This document shows, piece by piece, positions 46,020-57,790 of a stretch of DNA of 64,000 nt (position 1 is its first letter; each line of letters opens with the position of its first letter). The notes below the pieces were generated by a model that saw nothing but the letters and a program-made list of their open reading frames with translations, was not told where the DNA came from and did no database searches. The DNA is from Saxidomus purpurata (taxonomy: Eukaryota > Mollusca > Bivalvia > Venerida > Veneridae), in NCBI GenBank assembly GCA_022818135.1, contig JAFMSR010000002.1, positions 40,877,369 through 40,941,368 of the forward strand. The letters are read 5' to 3'. The translations under genes and the position numbers were made by a program.

Positions 46020-46770
46020 TATTATGTGCAAATAACATTAACATAACATATCTTTATTGGCATAAAACAGCACATAGCAAATTTATAGCAAATACAAGTA
46101 ACATGTATCTGAATATGGGAATTAAATATGTAGTCTTAGAAAATAAATTAGTTTACACTTCGTGTTCGATTAGTTGTTATATTAGTTTAGCTGGTTTTAT
46201 ACCCTCTAATGTCGCACTGAATAGAACGAACGATAGTTTACAATACACAGACAGCTGGCGACAACAATCCAGTAAGTATGGCGACTGCTAGTAATGAAGG
46301 TCACAAGTGGATTCACGGTATGAACACAGACTTTTTAGGACAATTGTAGATTGTATTTCTGCATCTTTGCATTTGGTTGCACGAAAGCGCTTAAGCACTT
46401 TTTCCACACAAGAATGTATGTGTTTGCAATATCTTGACAAAAATATGCACTTTTGGTCAAGGTTATTTGAAGTCAAACTCTCTGACAGTGCGTAATCTAT
46501 ACAGTATCCTTTTTAAAGAAATAATTACAAAACTATTCCAGATGTGAGACAGAGATTTCAAATTGCGATTACATAAAAAAATGCACACTAAAGTTATGTG
46601 CCTTAATTTAGGGAATTCAAATTGCAATAATGGTCCTATTTATTGAAAAATAAATAGAAAAATAACATTAAACTGTAGTTCGTCATTATTTAAATGCTTG
46701 AAGAAGCACGAGATCTCAAGCAATTAAATCTAGAGTGAACTGATATTAATTTAAAGCTGCTCGCTCTCAG
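46020..46770. other. Non-coding stretch with paired short frames
   Basis: AACATATCTTTATTGGCATAAAACA near 46,047 resembles the complement of a LINE tail. At 46,288-46,495 both strands are open for 62 codons, and neither reading is recognisable. Confidence 0.3.
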
Positions 46771-46774
46771 ATTT

Positions 46775-47062
46775 TGATACAAAAATAAAGTTCTTCAAAC
46801 TGTATGAAAATAACGTATTTTAGAATATATAGTTTTATAAAAAGGTTCCAATATAAATTCCTGTCACGTATATCTGTAAATTTCAAATAAAACGCTACCA
46901 AATAAAAAAGCGTTGCAAACGCTTTTGAAATTCCAGTATAAACATATAGTGTAGTAGTGCCGTAAAAACATTTTCAATCCATTTCTGCAAACTCCTGCCT
47001 AGATTTTTGTTTATATTTTGATTCTAGCCTTTAATTTTATATTTATGTATTGGTATGTCAAT
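46775..47062 (+). repeat. Dispersed repeat, copy 2 (partner at 4.9 kb)
   Basis: Matches 4925-5220 in order and orientation: AATAAAGTTCTTCAAACTGT, AAAAAGGTTCCAATATAAA, CGTTGCAAACGCTTTTGAAA, AGTGCCGTAAAA and GATTCTAGCCTTTAATTTTA. It ends shortly before the LINE remnant. Confidence 0.75.
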
Positions 47063-47149
47063 TTAAACAAAAAATGTTCCAACGGTAGCTTTAAGACATA
47101 AAAGTTTTATGAAAAAGAATTAAAATTGGCTTTCATTTTGAACCTCGCG

Positions 47150-48285
47150 GTATTTGAGACAGAATGACGGTTTATCCTCGAATTACACACACAAGAAGTA
47201 CTTCTGTGATATGGTGTTAACAAACTCACTGCAAAAGTTTATTCCACTGTGTAGAGATAATATCAACAGTGAGGTTGGGCCGTCTAAAAATGGGCGTAAT
47301 AAGCTCAGAACGTACAGAATGTTTAAAGAAGAGTATATAATTGAAGACTATGCTAAATATTAACCTTTAAAACATAGATCTGCATTAGCTAAGTTTATGT
47401 GTGGAGTAGCTCCACTTAGATTAGAGACTGGAAGATATGAAAATATCCCAGAAAACCTACGCCTATGTCTTATTTATAAATGAAATACATGTTTTGTTTC
47501 ATTGTAATGCATATCAATGTATTAGAGATGTAAAATTAATTGTAATTACTTGAACCTTTCTGATGATAATAAATTAATATTTGTACTGTCTGATGAAAAT
47601 ATGTTTAAAATTAGTGCCGATACCTGTTTTATGATTTTAAAAACCAGAAACAATTTACTGTACAAATGATAAGGTTGTAATTTTATTGCTATATTTTATA
47701 TAACCAAAATGAGACAGTCGTATGAACTGTTGTCCATGTAAATAGTCATATGAACTATACTCAGGTTAAATAAGTGATAGCCATTATGATTTACAAAGCT
47801 TTTGGTACAGCTTTGTGTCTTTAAGCCATATGAGATTAACCTGTTTATGTGCCAAAACTTTACAGATATTTTTAATAATAAAGATACTGGCTTTTATTAT
47901 GTATCTAATGTCTACATTCTTTAATAATATATAACTAGTCTTATTTCTTCTATGTAAGTACTGCTAATCAGTTCATTTATGATATGATCAGAGCTGATAA
48001 TTGTTTTTGTAAAACATTTCTTAATTGCGCTTTAGTGCCTTTCTTCCCTTGATCAGTATTTTATCTCTCTTACTTTAGGGTCAATTTTGAATCTAGATTA
48101 GCAGTGGTTACATAGTTTTACTATGTAAATAATGTCATTGAGAATGTTTGTCTTATTTATTGTCATATAATCTCTCATATTTCTGTACAGAAAGGTTTTC
48201 ATGATAGTATGTGTAAATATTTTAATCTGTGATATTTTGTATCATGTAAAGTGAGACTGAAATAAACTAAATAAACCACACACAC
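47150..48285 (+). pseudogene. Dead LINE retrotransposon, C-terminal end and 3' tail
   Basis: Plus strand. From about 47,290 the frame reads NKLRTYRMFKEEYIIEDYAK, hits TAA (47,361), and continues in frame as HRSALAKFMCGVAPLRLETG, RYENIPENLRLC to TGA (47,481). After a frame change it reads EIHVLFHCNAYQCIRD and, later, LSDDNKLIFVLSDEN and FMILKTRNNLLYK. This is the C-terminal segment that follows the reverse transcriptase in a common bivalve non-LTR family, with a degraded C..C..H..C motif. The 3' tail ends GTAAAGTGAGACTGAAATAA near 48,270, a usual end for such elements. The endonuclease and polymerase parts are absent (5' truncation), and two stops plus frameshifts make it inactive. Confidence 0.75.
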
Positions 48286-48474
48286 GTTGTGTCAACATAA
48301 TCGCTGATTTTATCACCCAAGATTGCTGTCGCTTTTGTCCGGATGTTGCATAGCGAAATGGCAATTTACTGTCGACCTGTTACTTCACGATGTGAACGAT
48401 CATCAGGTTTTATGCATTTTTCCTAAGAAGGGTTTAAACAGGGATTGAGCGCCGGTGTATGTCGCTATTTTGGT

Positions 48475-48935
48475 GGATTTTTCGGTGCAGCCGTATTAAG
48501 CTCGCTTTTGACTGGAATTTGGCACCTTTCAACCGGCAATAAAATGACAAATATGTACAATTAACATTTTTTGCATTGAGAAATTTACTCTGCTAGGCAC
48601 ATTTAAATTGAATAGTACCAATTGAAAAGGGTCAATAAAATACTCTTGTGTTTTTAGTATTTCTTGAATGGTTTTATAATTTTAGGTATTAAATAGGTCA
48701 TATTTAGTATTTATTGGAATATTATCTCAGCGAAAGTAACAATCGATAACAGTATAATAGTCGATAACATTGCTATGCACACATATCAACATAGTATGCT
48801 GTTACCGACAGGCTAATGTTAATTATAAATGCAGAGTAATTATACTTTCTCGACCAATGAATAACGGTCAACATTTCGGGTAACATATTTGATAATAAAA
48901 ACAAGGTTTTCCTGATGCACCTGTCACCGTACGTA
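48475..48935 (+). repeat. Composite repeat modules X and Y, copy C
   Basis: Module X (48,475-48,690) has TCGGTGCAGCCGTATTAAGC, TCGCTTTTGACTGG, AATAAAATGACAAATA and TTTACTCTGCTAGGCAC. Module Y (48,810-48,935) has AGTAATTATACTTTCTCG, AACATATTTGATAATAAAAA and TTCCTGATGCACCTGTCACCG. The SINE head follows 20 bp later, the tightest of the three copies. Homologous GTCAATAAAATACTCTTG and TGGTTTTATAATTTTAG blocks link it to copy A. Confidence 0.75.
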
Positions 48936-48956
48936 CTTAATCACAATTGGGGAGAT

Positions 48957-49090
48957 ATTTGGCCGGTAAGTCGGGAAAGCACTCGCTCTTACAACCCTGT
49001 AACAAAAAGGGCATGGACTTGCGTCCCGGTCTGGGGCAATACTTTTTCTCACCCTGTGACATTTGGCGCCTTCTCGTTGCATAAAAATTA
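48957..49090 (+). repeat. tRNA-derived SINE
   Basis: Begins TTTGGCCGGTAAGTCGGGAA, with an A-box region short of one or two bases, then GCACTCGCTCTTACAA and a decayed B box before CCCGGTCTGGGGCAATAC. The body phrase TTTTTCTCACCCTGTGAC is shared with the SINE at 14.8 kb. Confidence 0.75.
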
Positions 49091-49094
49091 AACT

Positions 49095-50065
49095 TGACAA
49101 AATTGTTTACTATGAAATCTAGCTACCAATTGCTTTCGTATATTAACTTTAAAATTAAAACATTTGCATAGATAGATAATAGAATAGAAGTCTTTTTTTA
49201 AATATGCTAAAAATTTTAAAAAATCTATAGCTTCATTAAAGTGACATTATGCGCATCTTACTGCACATAGTGCATTTTTGGTGACAGTTTTATAAAAGCA
49301 ATTTTCGGTTGCTGTGCATTTAAATGTGTTAAACTAATGATAATGTCGCATTAGTATTTGAAGTTGGTGCGTTAGAAATAAAAAAAAAAGACTAATAAAA
49401 TAATAGTTCCTTTCTTAACAGTAATCTCCCTTTTGTTTTTGTTGCTGTTGGTAGAGATTTTGGCAGTGTAAGGGAAGCAACTCCTTCATGCAGTTGTTTA
49501 TGTTTTAAATAGACTCTCTCAGTCAAAATAGGAAAAGTAATATTTGGAAAGTTATTATTTCGTACTGGTAGCAGGAAGAGTTTGGTGTATTGGGTTAAAA
49601 GCTATTATTTACTCTACCCTTTTAACGTACACCTATTTCAGCTGGATTTTTATTTGAACAAAATGTGCATAATTCCACTTTAATGTAGCAGTAAGAGTGG
49701 CAGAATGGATGAAGAAATGGTACATGCAGCAAGGGGGGGCAAAAAGGGACAAAAAGGGACAAAAAAGACAGGGTGCAATACCTTGCTAAAATCTAGAAGA
49801 AAATCTGTAAACTGTGGTTGTTAGTGGTATTGCTCTTGTTAGTGGTAAAAAAAAATCTGTTATTTTTCTGGTTGTGTTTTGCATGAGCTAGAACTTTCGT
49901 AGAATTAGTTGCGCTGTTTTTTCTCTGTTTTAGTTCATATACATTGATATAAGCCCGGTTATAAAAGCAATGGGTTTTGGATTATCTAGGTTGTAGGTTG
50001 AGGATATTTTCATGTAGATGTATATGACGTTTCTAGCTTCCTTATTGAAGTCATTTGTGTGTCAT
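49095..50065. other. Non-coding stretch
   Basis: AT-rich with A-runs. Near 49,731-49,772 there is a G7 run, then GCAAAAAGGGACAAAAAGGG in short tandem. No gene seen. Confidence 0.4.
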
Positions 50066-50068
50066 TTT

Positions 50069-50290
50069 AACTCACCTGAGCACTTCGTGCTCAAATGTGA
50101 GTTATTGTGATAGCCATATATCCGTCGCCTGTCTGTCGTCTGTTCACACTTACCTTGTGAACATTCTAGAGGTCATATGTTTTTCTTGAAAAAAATCTAG
50201 GTCATGTTTTAAAGTGAGTTACATGGGGTGAGAAATAGGTCACATAGTTAAATCATAGCTAAACTTAGTTATTTTAAATTCAATCATCTT
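50069..50290. repeat. Clam interspersed repeat with a terminal hairpin
   Basis: Starts with a hairpin (50,069-50,104) of nested arms AACTCAC and TGAGCAC around TTC, closing GTGCTCA and GTGAGTT. It continues with CCGTCGCCTGTCTGTCGTC, CACACTTACCTTGTGAACAT and AGGTCATGTTTTAAAGTGAG. The repeat at 57.17-57.5 kb shares this plan. Confidence 0.6.
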
Positions 50291-50299
50291 GATGGTTCC

Positions 50300-51205
50300 A
50301 CAATACGTTAAGCACTAGGCAACTATTGAAATTAATATTTTACTGATGTTTTTTATACAATATATTCTACGCATACTGTAGATATGGTGGTTAGTACATT
50401 GTCAATGTAATACCACAAAAGTTGGGGTTTGTTTTCAAATGAGTAGTGTTGAGTTATGTAAATATTAGGAAAGCAATAAGTTATTTTGCTACAGTTTGAG
50501 AAAATTGTACAATATTTCCTTTTCGAAAAGAAATAGTATAAAGTTTAGTCACAGAGGCATACTTTACTTCGTAAGATAGCTAGTAAATAGAACATATGTC
50601 AGATCGCTACGATGTACGAGTTGAGTCAAAACTTTATTGTTTGAACTTTACACAAAATATCTCATGTGAGAATTCAGCGAAACAACACTTATATGACAGA
50701 GAAGTCACAGTACTGCAAACTATTTCTCGATTGCAAGGGAAGAAATCATTAAGATATGTGTTGGCTTATATAAAAGAGAGAAAAAAGAATGAAACACTGC
50801 TACCTCATCCTAACTGGCACATTCAAAAAATGCATGGCACACGATGTCTTTAGATTATTAATTTCAAACCCTTATAGGAGAAATAGGGGTTGCAAACAAA
50901 ACGCAGTATTACGCAATACTTGCTACTGGTTAAACATAACTCGAATAGCCCGTATTTTAGTACTGTTGGTGGTGTTATTTAATGGCCGTAACCTTCTAAA
51001 AACAATTTAAAGATGTTTTAACAAGTTTTATATCTATGGAAAGCTAATAAAACGCACAGTGTATTCAGTACTTTCAATTTTAGTTTAAATTCAAAATAAA
51101 AAAATCCCGGGCGCAAGTTGAGCACTATGTTAGATAATGTAAATAGCGCATTGTTAATTTACCCATTGGCCATATTAAAACGTTTGCATTACGCTCTAAG
51201 AGAAG
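50300..51205. other. Stretch with one unassigned open frame
   Basis: An 85-codon plus frame at 50,596-50,853 begins MSDRYDVRVESKLYCLNFTQ and is rich in charged residues towards its end (YIKERKKNE). I recognise no family and see no promoter or splice support, so it stays unassigned. The rest is AT-rich. Confidence 0.25.
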
Positions 51206-51210
51206 AATAC

Positions 51211-52236
51211 TAATCAAAGCGCTGTGAGCGCTGAAGGCCTAGGGGCTATAGGTTAACTCCCCGAAAAACAACTTTTGACCTACGTGTTTTGCGCTGAACC
51301 TTACCTAAAGCGCGGGTCGAAATGTGCAGAGGACGAAATTCAATATATGACACAGAATGAATGATTCACAAATATATGGGTGGCAGGGAAGTTTGTTTTA
51401 TTATAAAACGTACGTTAAATGAAAAATAATCTCATAATCAACATTATAAATTGTTTAAACCAATAAAAATAATTCGATCTGCGCTTTGTACAACTTCATG
51501 CGATATAATCTGATGATGTGGATCGAAAATTATTGTGTACCAAGGACAAGACCTTGAAACAGAAATAAACAAAGCAATACCAGCAATGAAATATAAATAC
51601 AGTACTGTACAATGTGTATAACAGAGAAAACCAAAAATGATTCTGGGTTACCTTGTAGTTGTAATCGGTGAAACCGTTCACTGGGCCTTGACATGCAGCG
51701 TCCTCAATAAATGGCGGGTGATTTTGATCACGTGAGTTCCTTCTCGGGAATGTTCGTAGATTCTATCTTTTATTTTAGAGAAATTTATTTTTAGGTAAAT
51801 ACGTTCGTAAATAACAAAGTTGTCAATGAAATAACATCGGAAATTTGAAAATCAAACTACAAACTCTTATATCGAGCTCCGTACGTTTCCGTAAATTTCC
51901 GTAAATATCCGTACTTTTCCGTGATATGCATATGATTATCTTCCGTAATCAGCTAACAGCGCATTAATTTCTAAAACAGAAAAAAATGTGTAATGCAGCC
52001 CGTAAGCTATATACCTTTCTGCAATCGTTTGAAGTCGTATGTACTCTTTTTATTTTGATATGTTCTTATCATATGCGACATTCAAACAGAAGATTGATCT
52101 TGTCTGTCTTGCACTACTTTCGCATAGCGCATGTTTACAGTTGTTATTCGCACATAGCACAGTTAAATTGTCTGCAGTGTTTGAAATGTGGTATGCTAAC
52201 TTAGGCCTAGGGGACTTTCAGTCCCCAGGCCAAAAA
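51211..52236. mobile_element. 1.03-kb direct duplication, left copy
   Basis: Begins TAATCAAAGCGCTGTGAGCG, with an AGCGCT-GTG-AGCGCT hairpin, and ends in a GGCCTAGGGGACT-TTC-AGTCCCCAGGCC hairpin. The whole unit recurs at 54,043-55,075 with few differences. It includes short CCGTAAATTT-type repeats at 51,882-51,930. On the minus strand a frame including HPPFIEDAACQGPVNGF is open in both copies. It then runs through a hydrophobic stretch, but a one-base change in an A run alters the frame in the right copy. Hairpins at both ends suggest a mobile unit. No target-site duplication was identified. Confidence 0.75.
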
Positions 52237-52445
52237 TACAATTTTTGACTTCAATATCAAATTAAAAAGCAGAAAACGTGTCTACGAAAAACGATGTTCT
52301 ACTTTGAATAAAGAAAGTTTTAGCGAAAAATACGGGTGAAACGGCTCAGCCATCGAGGTCTCAAAATTAAGTGGGACATATTTTAGATTTCATAGTAAAA
52401 AGTCCTGTCAAATTTTTATGCACTAAATAGGTGCCCAAATATCAC

Positions 52446-52540
52446 TGGGTGAGAAAATGTGTGCACCCTGACCGGAATGCGAACCCTGAAAACGTTGCTT
52501 TAAGAGCAGATGTCCTCTCGACTGAGCTAACCGGCCGCTT
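52446..52540 (-). repeat. tRNA-derived SINE head
   Basis: Minus strand: AAGCGGCCGGTTAGCTCAGT gives a good A box (complement of 52,521-52,538). GGGTTCGCATTCC is a B box with one changed base (complement of 52,473-52,485), followed by GGTCAGGGTGCACACATTTT. It lies between the two 1.03-kb copies. Confidence 0.75.
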
Positions 52541-52544
52541 ACAA

Positions 52545-53765
52545 ATTTTTCCCCAATTCATGCTAGTCTGTAAACAAGAATGGCGGTCTTCGTTGTTCTT
52601 TCGCAGAAATTTCAATAGGATTTTATCGCAATAATGTGATTCCACTCTTTCAACAACATGAGTAAGAATTAAAGATACACAACACATCTACGATATGAAA
52701 AAAACTATTTAAGTAAGATTGTGACATCACAAATATAGGCTTTAGCCGAAATGTCTTTATAGTAGGTATATAGGACAGGTTGTTGGCCAGTTATTGTTCC
52801 ATATTACAGGAATAATAAAACTTATTGCTGCGGTTTGCTAACGCTTCACTGTAATTCATATGCTTTTTCTTGTAATACAGATCCGTAACTTGTATAATAG
52901 CAGGCTATCACTTTTTATCTCACAATGTTTCAAACCAAAGTAATCATTCTCTTATAAACTCAGGAGAGCATACTAATTTGAATAGAATTTTAAATTGTAC
53001 AGCGATATGAAATTGAAAATTAATCAATAAATGATAGCCAAAAGTTTTAGCATGGAACAAAAACATTACTAGCAACACATTTTGATAATTTTATGTCATA
53101 CTAAGCACACGTGTATATTTGCACATGTATGTATTTATTCCTACAAGCATGACATTAAAAGATTCAAACGAAACCCTGCACTAGAACATACAAACATGCC
53201 AGACGTTGTTCTAAAAAGAACATATAAGATATGATTTACATTAAACGATAAATGGAAAGATTATCTAAAATGCATATTTATAGTGCAATCTTAAATCAAG
53301 TTGAACTAAAAGACCTGCAAATAAGCATTCGAGAAAGAACTTATCTTTTCATGGAATAGTTGTTAATCATAACAAACAAAACAAAAGTTACTAAACATTT
53401 CACAGTGCAACATAGCTTACGATAATTAAATATAGTGTAAGCACTGTCTGACATCAAGGGCAAACGGTGCAAAGAAAAATATACTTGCAAACAACAATCT
53501 AACACAATATAAGCAATAGAACATGGAAAAATATTGATGTTCAAGAGCTCGTTGATAATATACGCTGATGCGTGTACAATTTTCGTTGATGCAGTAAAGC
53601 GTAATATCGGGCAAATATCTAACACGTCACAAAAAGGATTCAGACACGCTGATGAAGACACACTTTGAAGCACCCTCCAAATATAAACAAAACTTCTCCG
53701 CCAACAATTGATATTCTTCTTAATCATTATTGGGGTCTAACACCCAGTATTTGTGATCTACAACG
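52545..53765. other. Spacer between the 1.03-kb copies, no clear gene
   Basis: AT-rich. A 128-codon minus frame at 53,341-53,727 contains SVSSSACLNPFCDVLDIC, which recalls an NP-type receptor helix only superficially. The rest is low in information and the overlapping frames are equally open. Confidence 0.3.
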
Positions 53766-53769
53766 TCTG

Positions 53770-54040
53770 TTGGAAGAGGCATGCCAAGTTATGTAGGAAT
53801 AAACTGGACAGATCGCTGCAGCCTAGGTAGAGTGGAAGTCTCAGTAGAAGAAATGTCTAGAAACCATCCAAATTATGACAGCTTTGACGCTCACGAAAAA
53901 CAGTGGTAATGTCAGAGGTAATATGAAGAGGATGACAATGGTGACCCGTACGGGAGGAAACACCAGATACGAGGGCGAGGTGTCAGGGCACATCACACAC
54001 TCAACAACACTGGCGTTACGAAAGAAAATTCTAACTAAGA
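53770..54040. other. Protein-like patch of uncertain strand
   Basis: The composition is more balanced than in the flanks. The plus frame reads GRGMPSYVGINWTDRCSLG and RNHPNYDSFDAHEKQW before a stop, then YEEDDNGDPYGRKHQIRGRG in the same frame. The other plus frame has TRTGGNTRYEGEVSGHITHS and the minus strand has a strong hydrophobic run (VTIVILFILPLTLPLFFVSV). All three cannot be coding. I take it as a decayed exon or the edge of an element that ends where the right 1.03-kb copy starts. Confidence 0.25.
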
Positions 54041-54042
54041 TG

Positions 54043-55075
54043 TAATCAAAGCGCTGTGAGCGCTAAAGGCCTGGGGGCTATAGGTTAACTCCCCGAAAAA
54101 CAACTTTTGACCTACGTGTTTTGCGCTGAACCTTACCTAAAGCGCGGGTCGAAATGTGCAGAGGACGAAATTCAATATATGACACAGAATGAATGATTCA
54201 CAAATATATAGGTGGCAGGGAAGTTTGTTTTATTATAAAACGTACGTTAAATGAAAAATAATCACATAGGCAACATTATAAATTGTTTAAACCAATAAAA
54301 ATAATTCGGTCTGCGCTTTGTACAACTTCAAGCGATATGATCTGATGATGTGGATCGAAAATTATTGTGTACCAAGGACAAGACCTTGAAACAGAAATAA
54401 ACAAAGCAATACCAGCAATGAAATATAAATACAGTACTGTACAATGTGTATAACAGAGAAAACCAAAATGATTCTGGGTTACCTTGTAGTTGTAATCGTT
54501 GAAACCGTTCACTGGGCCTTGACATGCAGCGTTCTCGATAAATGGCGGGTGATTTTGATCGCGTGAGTTCCTTCTCGGGAATGTACGTAAATTCTATCAT
54601 TTTTTTTAGAGAAATTTATTTTTAGGTAAATATATATGTAATCGTTCGTAAATAACAAAGTTGTCAATGAAATAACATCGGAAATTTGAAAATCAAACTA
54701 CAAACTCTTATATCGAGCTCCGTACGGTTCCGTAAATTTCCGTAAATATCCGTACTTTTCCGTGATATGCATGATTAACTTCCGTAATCAGCAAACAGCG
54801 CATTAATGTCTAAAACAGAAAAAAATGTGTAATGCAGCCCGTAAGCTATATACCTTCCCGCAATCGTTTGAAGTTGTATGTATTCTTTTTATTTGTAATA
54901 TGTTCTTATCATATGCGACATTCAAACAGAAGATTGATCTTGTCTGTCTTGCACTACTTTCGCATAGCACATGTTTACAGTTGTGATTCGCACATGGCAC
55001 AGTTAAATTTCTTGCAGTGTTTGAAATGTGGTATGCTAACTTAGGTCTAGGGGACTTTCAGTCCCTAGGCCAAAA
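54043..55075. mobile_element. 1.03-kb direct duplication, right copy
   Basis: Right partner of 51,211-52,236 in the same orientation, 2,832 bp apart. Differences are scattered point changes and small indels, such as an added TATATGTAATCG stretch near 54,634 and a shortened A run near 54,465. It ends in GGTCTAGGGGACTTTCAGTC then CCTAGGCC. TG...CA LTR ends are not seen, so LTR status is not supported. Confidence 0.75.
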
Positions 55076-55079
55076 ACTA

Positions 55080-57160
55080 TTATATGAATGTCAATGTAGT
55101 TAATTCTTCATGTTCTGATTTAGCCCTTCTATCTGTTTATCTGTTTCATTCTTTGTAATTTCATATTTCTGCAAATAGAAACAATTTAAATGACCAGTTT
55201 TGCTCTTTGTTTAGTAAAGCGTCTTCTAAAGAACTTCAATTTTTATAACCAACCTGTGCTGCAAGTACAAGAACGAATGGCATGAATGATAGGCAACACA
55301 CAAAAATGTATGTGTATTCTCATTAAACGAAAATGATGAAGTTATCTCTCTCTTTCTCACTCTCGAACATTACAACAGTCATAACTAATATATATCTGTA
55401 CAACTGTTCTATTCCCATGGAATATAGAGAAAATCGGTAAAATCTGTTTTTGATTAAATAAAAAAAAACACGCTTTCTGTTTGATACACTTTCATTTATA
55501 TGTTTCAATAAGAGACATAATTTAGCATAACACATTTCGTACATCTTTTCAGAGCATAAATGCGCCCCACATTTCAAGTTCCTTGTGTCTGTAGCCCGGT
55601 ACTCTGCTCATAAGTGAAATGATGCAATCAAAATGATGCAATCAAAAAGTTCCCTTTCTAATACGCACATTATGCACAGAGAGGCAAGCTTGCAGACAGG
55701 AAAAAAATATTCTTTAATATGTATTGCTAAGAATTATATTTCATCAATAATTGCATAGTTATGGCATGCTTTCAATTGTCTCGTTACAACTGTGAAGATC
55801 TTAGGCGCTTAGTGTGTAAAGTTGTTATTTCGTCTGCCTGTCTGAACTGTTTCTTATATAACAAGTTCGCTATCAGCACTCTTCTGTAACACTGATAAAA
55901 AAATAATGCAAGTCTCACCTACATGTTGGTCCTTGTAACGGGAAAAGCATTGCCAAAAAATTATGTCGTAAAGATGGAAAACTTGCATTTCAAAGCAAGC
56001 AATACACTATTTACTAGTAAATTCATTATACAGACGAGAAGAGAACGTTTTTATCCCAACAGGGTACCATTACTTTCTATTGTACAGTACCAATGTCCTT
56101 CACCTGCTTATTGTACTTTTCAAGCGTTCTTTGGTCTAAATTGTTTAATTAAAGATACAGAAGGATGGTATCAAATTATCAATTCTTAAAAGGTTTATTA
56201 TGGCCCAATATATCACCCTTGAGTATGAATGCACTTTACGATATAGATATAAAAGCTACAGAATGTATGCATGATAACTTCGAACTCCCCCCAAAAACAT
56301 TGAAATATCATTGCAAAATGAAGCATAAACATGGTCAATTAGTTTCACTGTGCGCAGAAGAACAAAATACATAAAATTCAAGGTCACCACTGAAGAACGA
56401 ACGAAAATTACCAAAGAAACTCGTTAACAAAACAGCTCACGTGGTTAAAAATTCCTTGACTGTAACTTACAAACAAGAAATTAGTCTAAAAGTCATACTC
56501 AAACAGATATGTACAATTTTAAAAGCTGAACACTTTGTCAAAACGTAGTTTTTTTTGCTTAAAAAACAAACGTTGGTCAACATGTCAAGGTTATCCAAGG
56601 TATGTCTTGAAATATGTTTGCAAACCTTAACACATTGTCCAAATTTCAAAATCAAGAAAAGTAGATTAAGGACAGAACCAATCTTGTCGTAAAGTCGAAT
56701 CATGACCATGTGTTCTTAATTGGCCACTCCCAGGCGTCATCTGTTTACGCAGGAATATATAGTAAGACTTTAACATTTCTTCTTGTAAAAAAAGCTTTGA
56801 TATTTGATGTGTATAATTGTGTAGTGGTCATCCATTAAGGTTGTCCAAAGCGTGTTCATTTGTAAAAATTGGCCGTTTCAGGGGGTCACTTATTGTAAAC
56901 AGTCTTGTATAAGGAAATACTTGAAAATCTTCTTGTACAAAACCTACCGAAAATTGACTTATAGTTTAAATGAAACCAAAAATATGCCTAAGTTGTATGC
57001 TCTCCTAAGCGGGGATCGCGCATATAGTCACCGCTTTTGGCTATACGTCTGTCCGTTCGGATACTTATCTCCTGAGCATGAATGAGAATAAGTTTATACT
57101 TCATACGTTGTCATAGTGATTGTTAAGAGGAAGTGCCATACTCCTAGCCTATCCCATTTT
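55080..57160. other. Non-coding stretch with weak frames
   Basis: Plus frames at 55,923-56,189 and 56,165-56,374 overlap and have fairly balanced composition but no recognisable domain. GATGCAATCAAAAT is tandemly doubled at 55,622-55,646. CACCGCTTTTGGCTATACGTCTG near 57,029 looks like repeat material. Confidence 0.3.
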
Positions 57161-57164
57161 TTGC

Positions 57165-57500
57165 TCACCGAAGCATGAAAAAGGCGGGCTATTGTTATTG
57201 TCTGTCGTGTCTGTCTGTCTGTCACACTCACCGTGTGAAATTTCTAGATGCCACAGTTTAAATCCAATCAGCATTACAACAACAGTCAGAATGTCTGTCT
57301 CCATGATCTGTAGGCTAAGTGTGTGGGGTCAAAAACTCGTTGACCTGTTCAAATAATAGGAACACTTTTTGGACACTCTTGAGGCGACAGTTCAATAAAT
57401 ATGTTTCAGAATATTTTTAATGACTTCTAGGTCAAGTTTGAAACTGGGTCACACGGGGTCAAAAAACTAGGTCACCCGGTCAAATCATTGAAATAAAAGC
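57165..57500. repeat. Clam interspersed repeat with gggtcaaa phrases
   Basis: Begins near GCGGGCTATTGTTATTGTCTG, has a GTCTGTCTGTCTGTC run and CACACTCACCGTGTGAAATTTC. It then holds tandem-like GTGTGGGGTCAAAAACT, CTAGGTCAAGTTTGAAACTG, CACGGGGTCAAAAAACTAGG and TCACCCGGTCAAAT. Related to 50,069-50,290. Confidence 0.6.
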
Positions 57501-57654
57501 TTAAGAACATTATACATTATAGAAGCCATATTGCACTTAGCAGGATTTTAAACTTTTCTGGTTAACACTCTTGGTAGATGTGATTCATTCTTTAAACCAA
57601 ATCTAAGCTCCGTGTCTCTTGGATCTGTTTTTAAAGGGCTGTTAAAGTAACATT

Positions 57655-57790
57655 TTGTTTAGTTTAAACAATATTTATTCATAATATAATCGCATTTACA
57701 AATACAATACAAAAAAAATGTATATAATAACAATGTTCAGTATTATACAATAAGCTAAACGCTTGTATAGAAGTTCTTTTCTTATTTAAT
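57655..57790 (-). repeat. Probable LINE 3' end fragment
   Basis: GTTTAGTTTAAACAATATTTATTCATAATA followed by alternating A/T-rich CATTTACAAATACAATAC reads on the minus strand like the 3' tail of a bivalve LINE ending GAATAAATATTGTTTAAAC. No coding remnant lies next to it. Confidence 0.4.

Noticed and set aside
46288..46495. Matching 62-codon frames on both strands
   Set aside because: No family, no splice sites and no partner copy; left as unassigned non-coding sequence.
53341..53727. 128-codon minus frame with a receptor-like SSSACLNPF phrase
   Set aside because: An isolated NP motif without a convincing preceding helix. Alternative frames are equally open and there is no splice support.
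51211..55075. LTR retrotransposon with 1.03-kb LTRs
   Set aside because: The ends are not TG...CA, no primer-binding site or polypurine tract was seen, and the 1.8-kb interior shows no gag or pol remnant.
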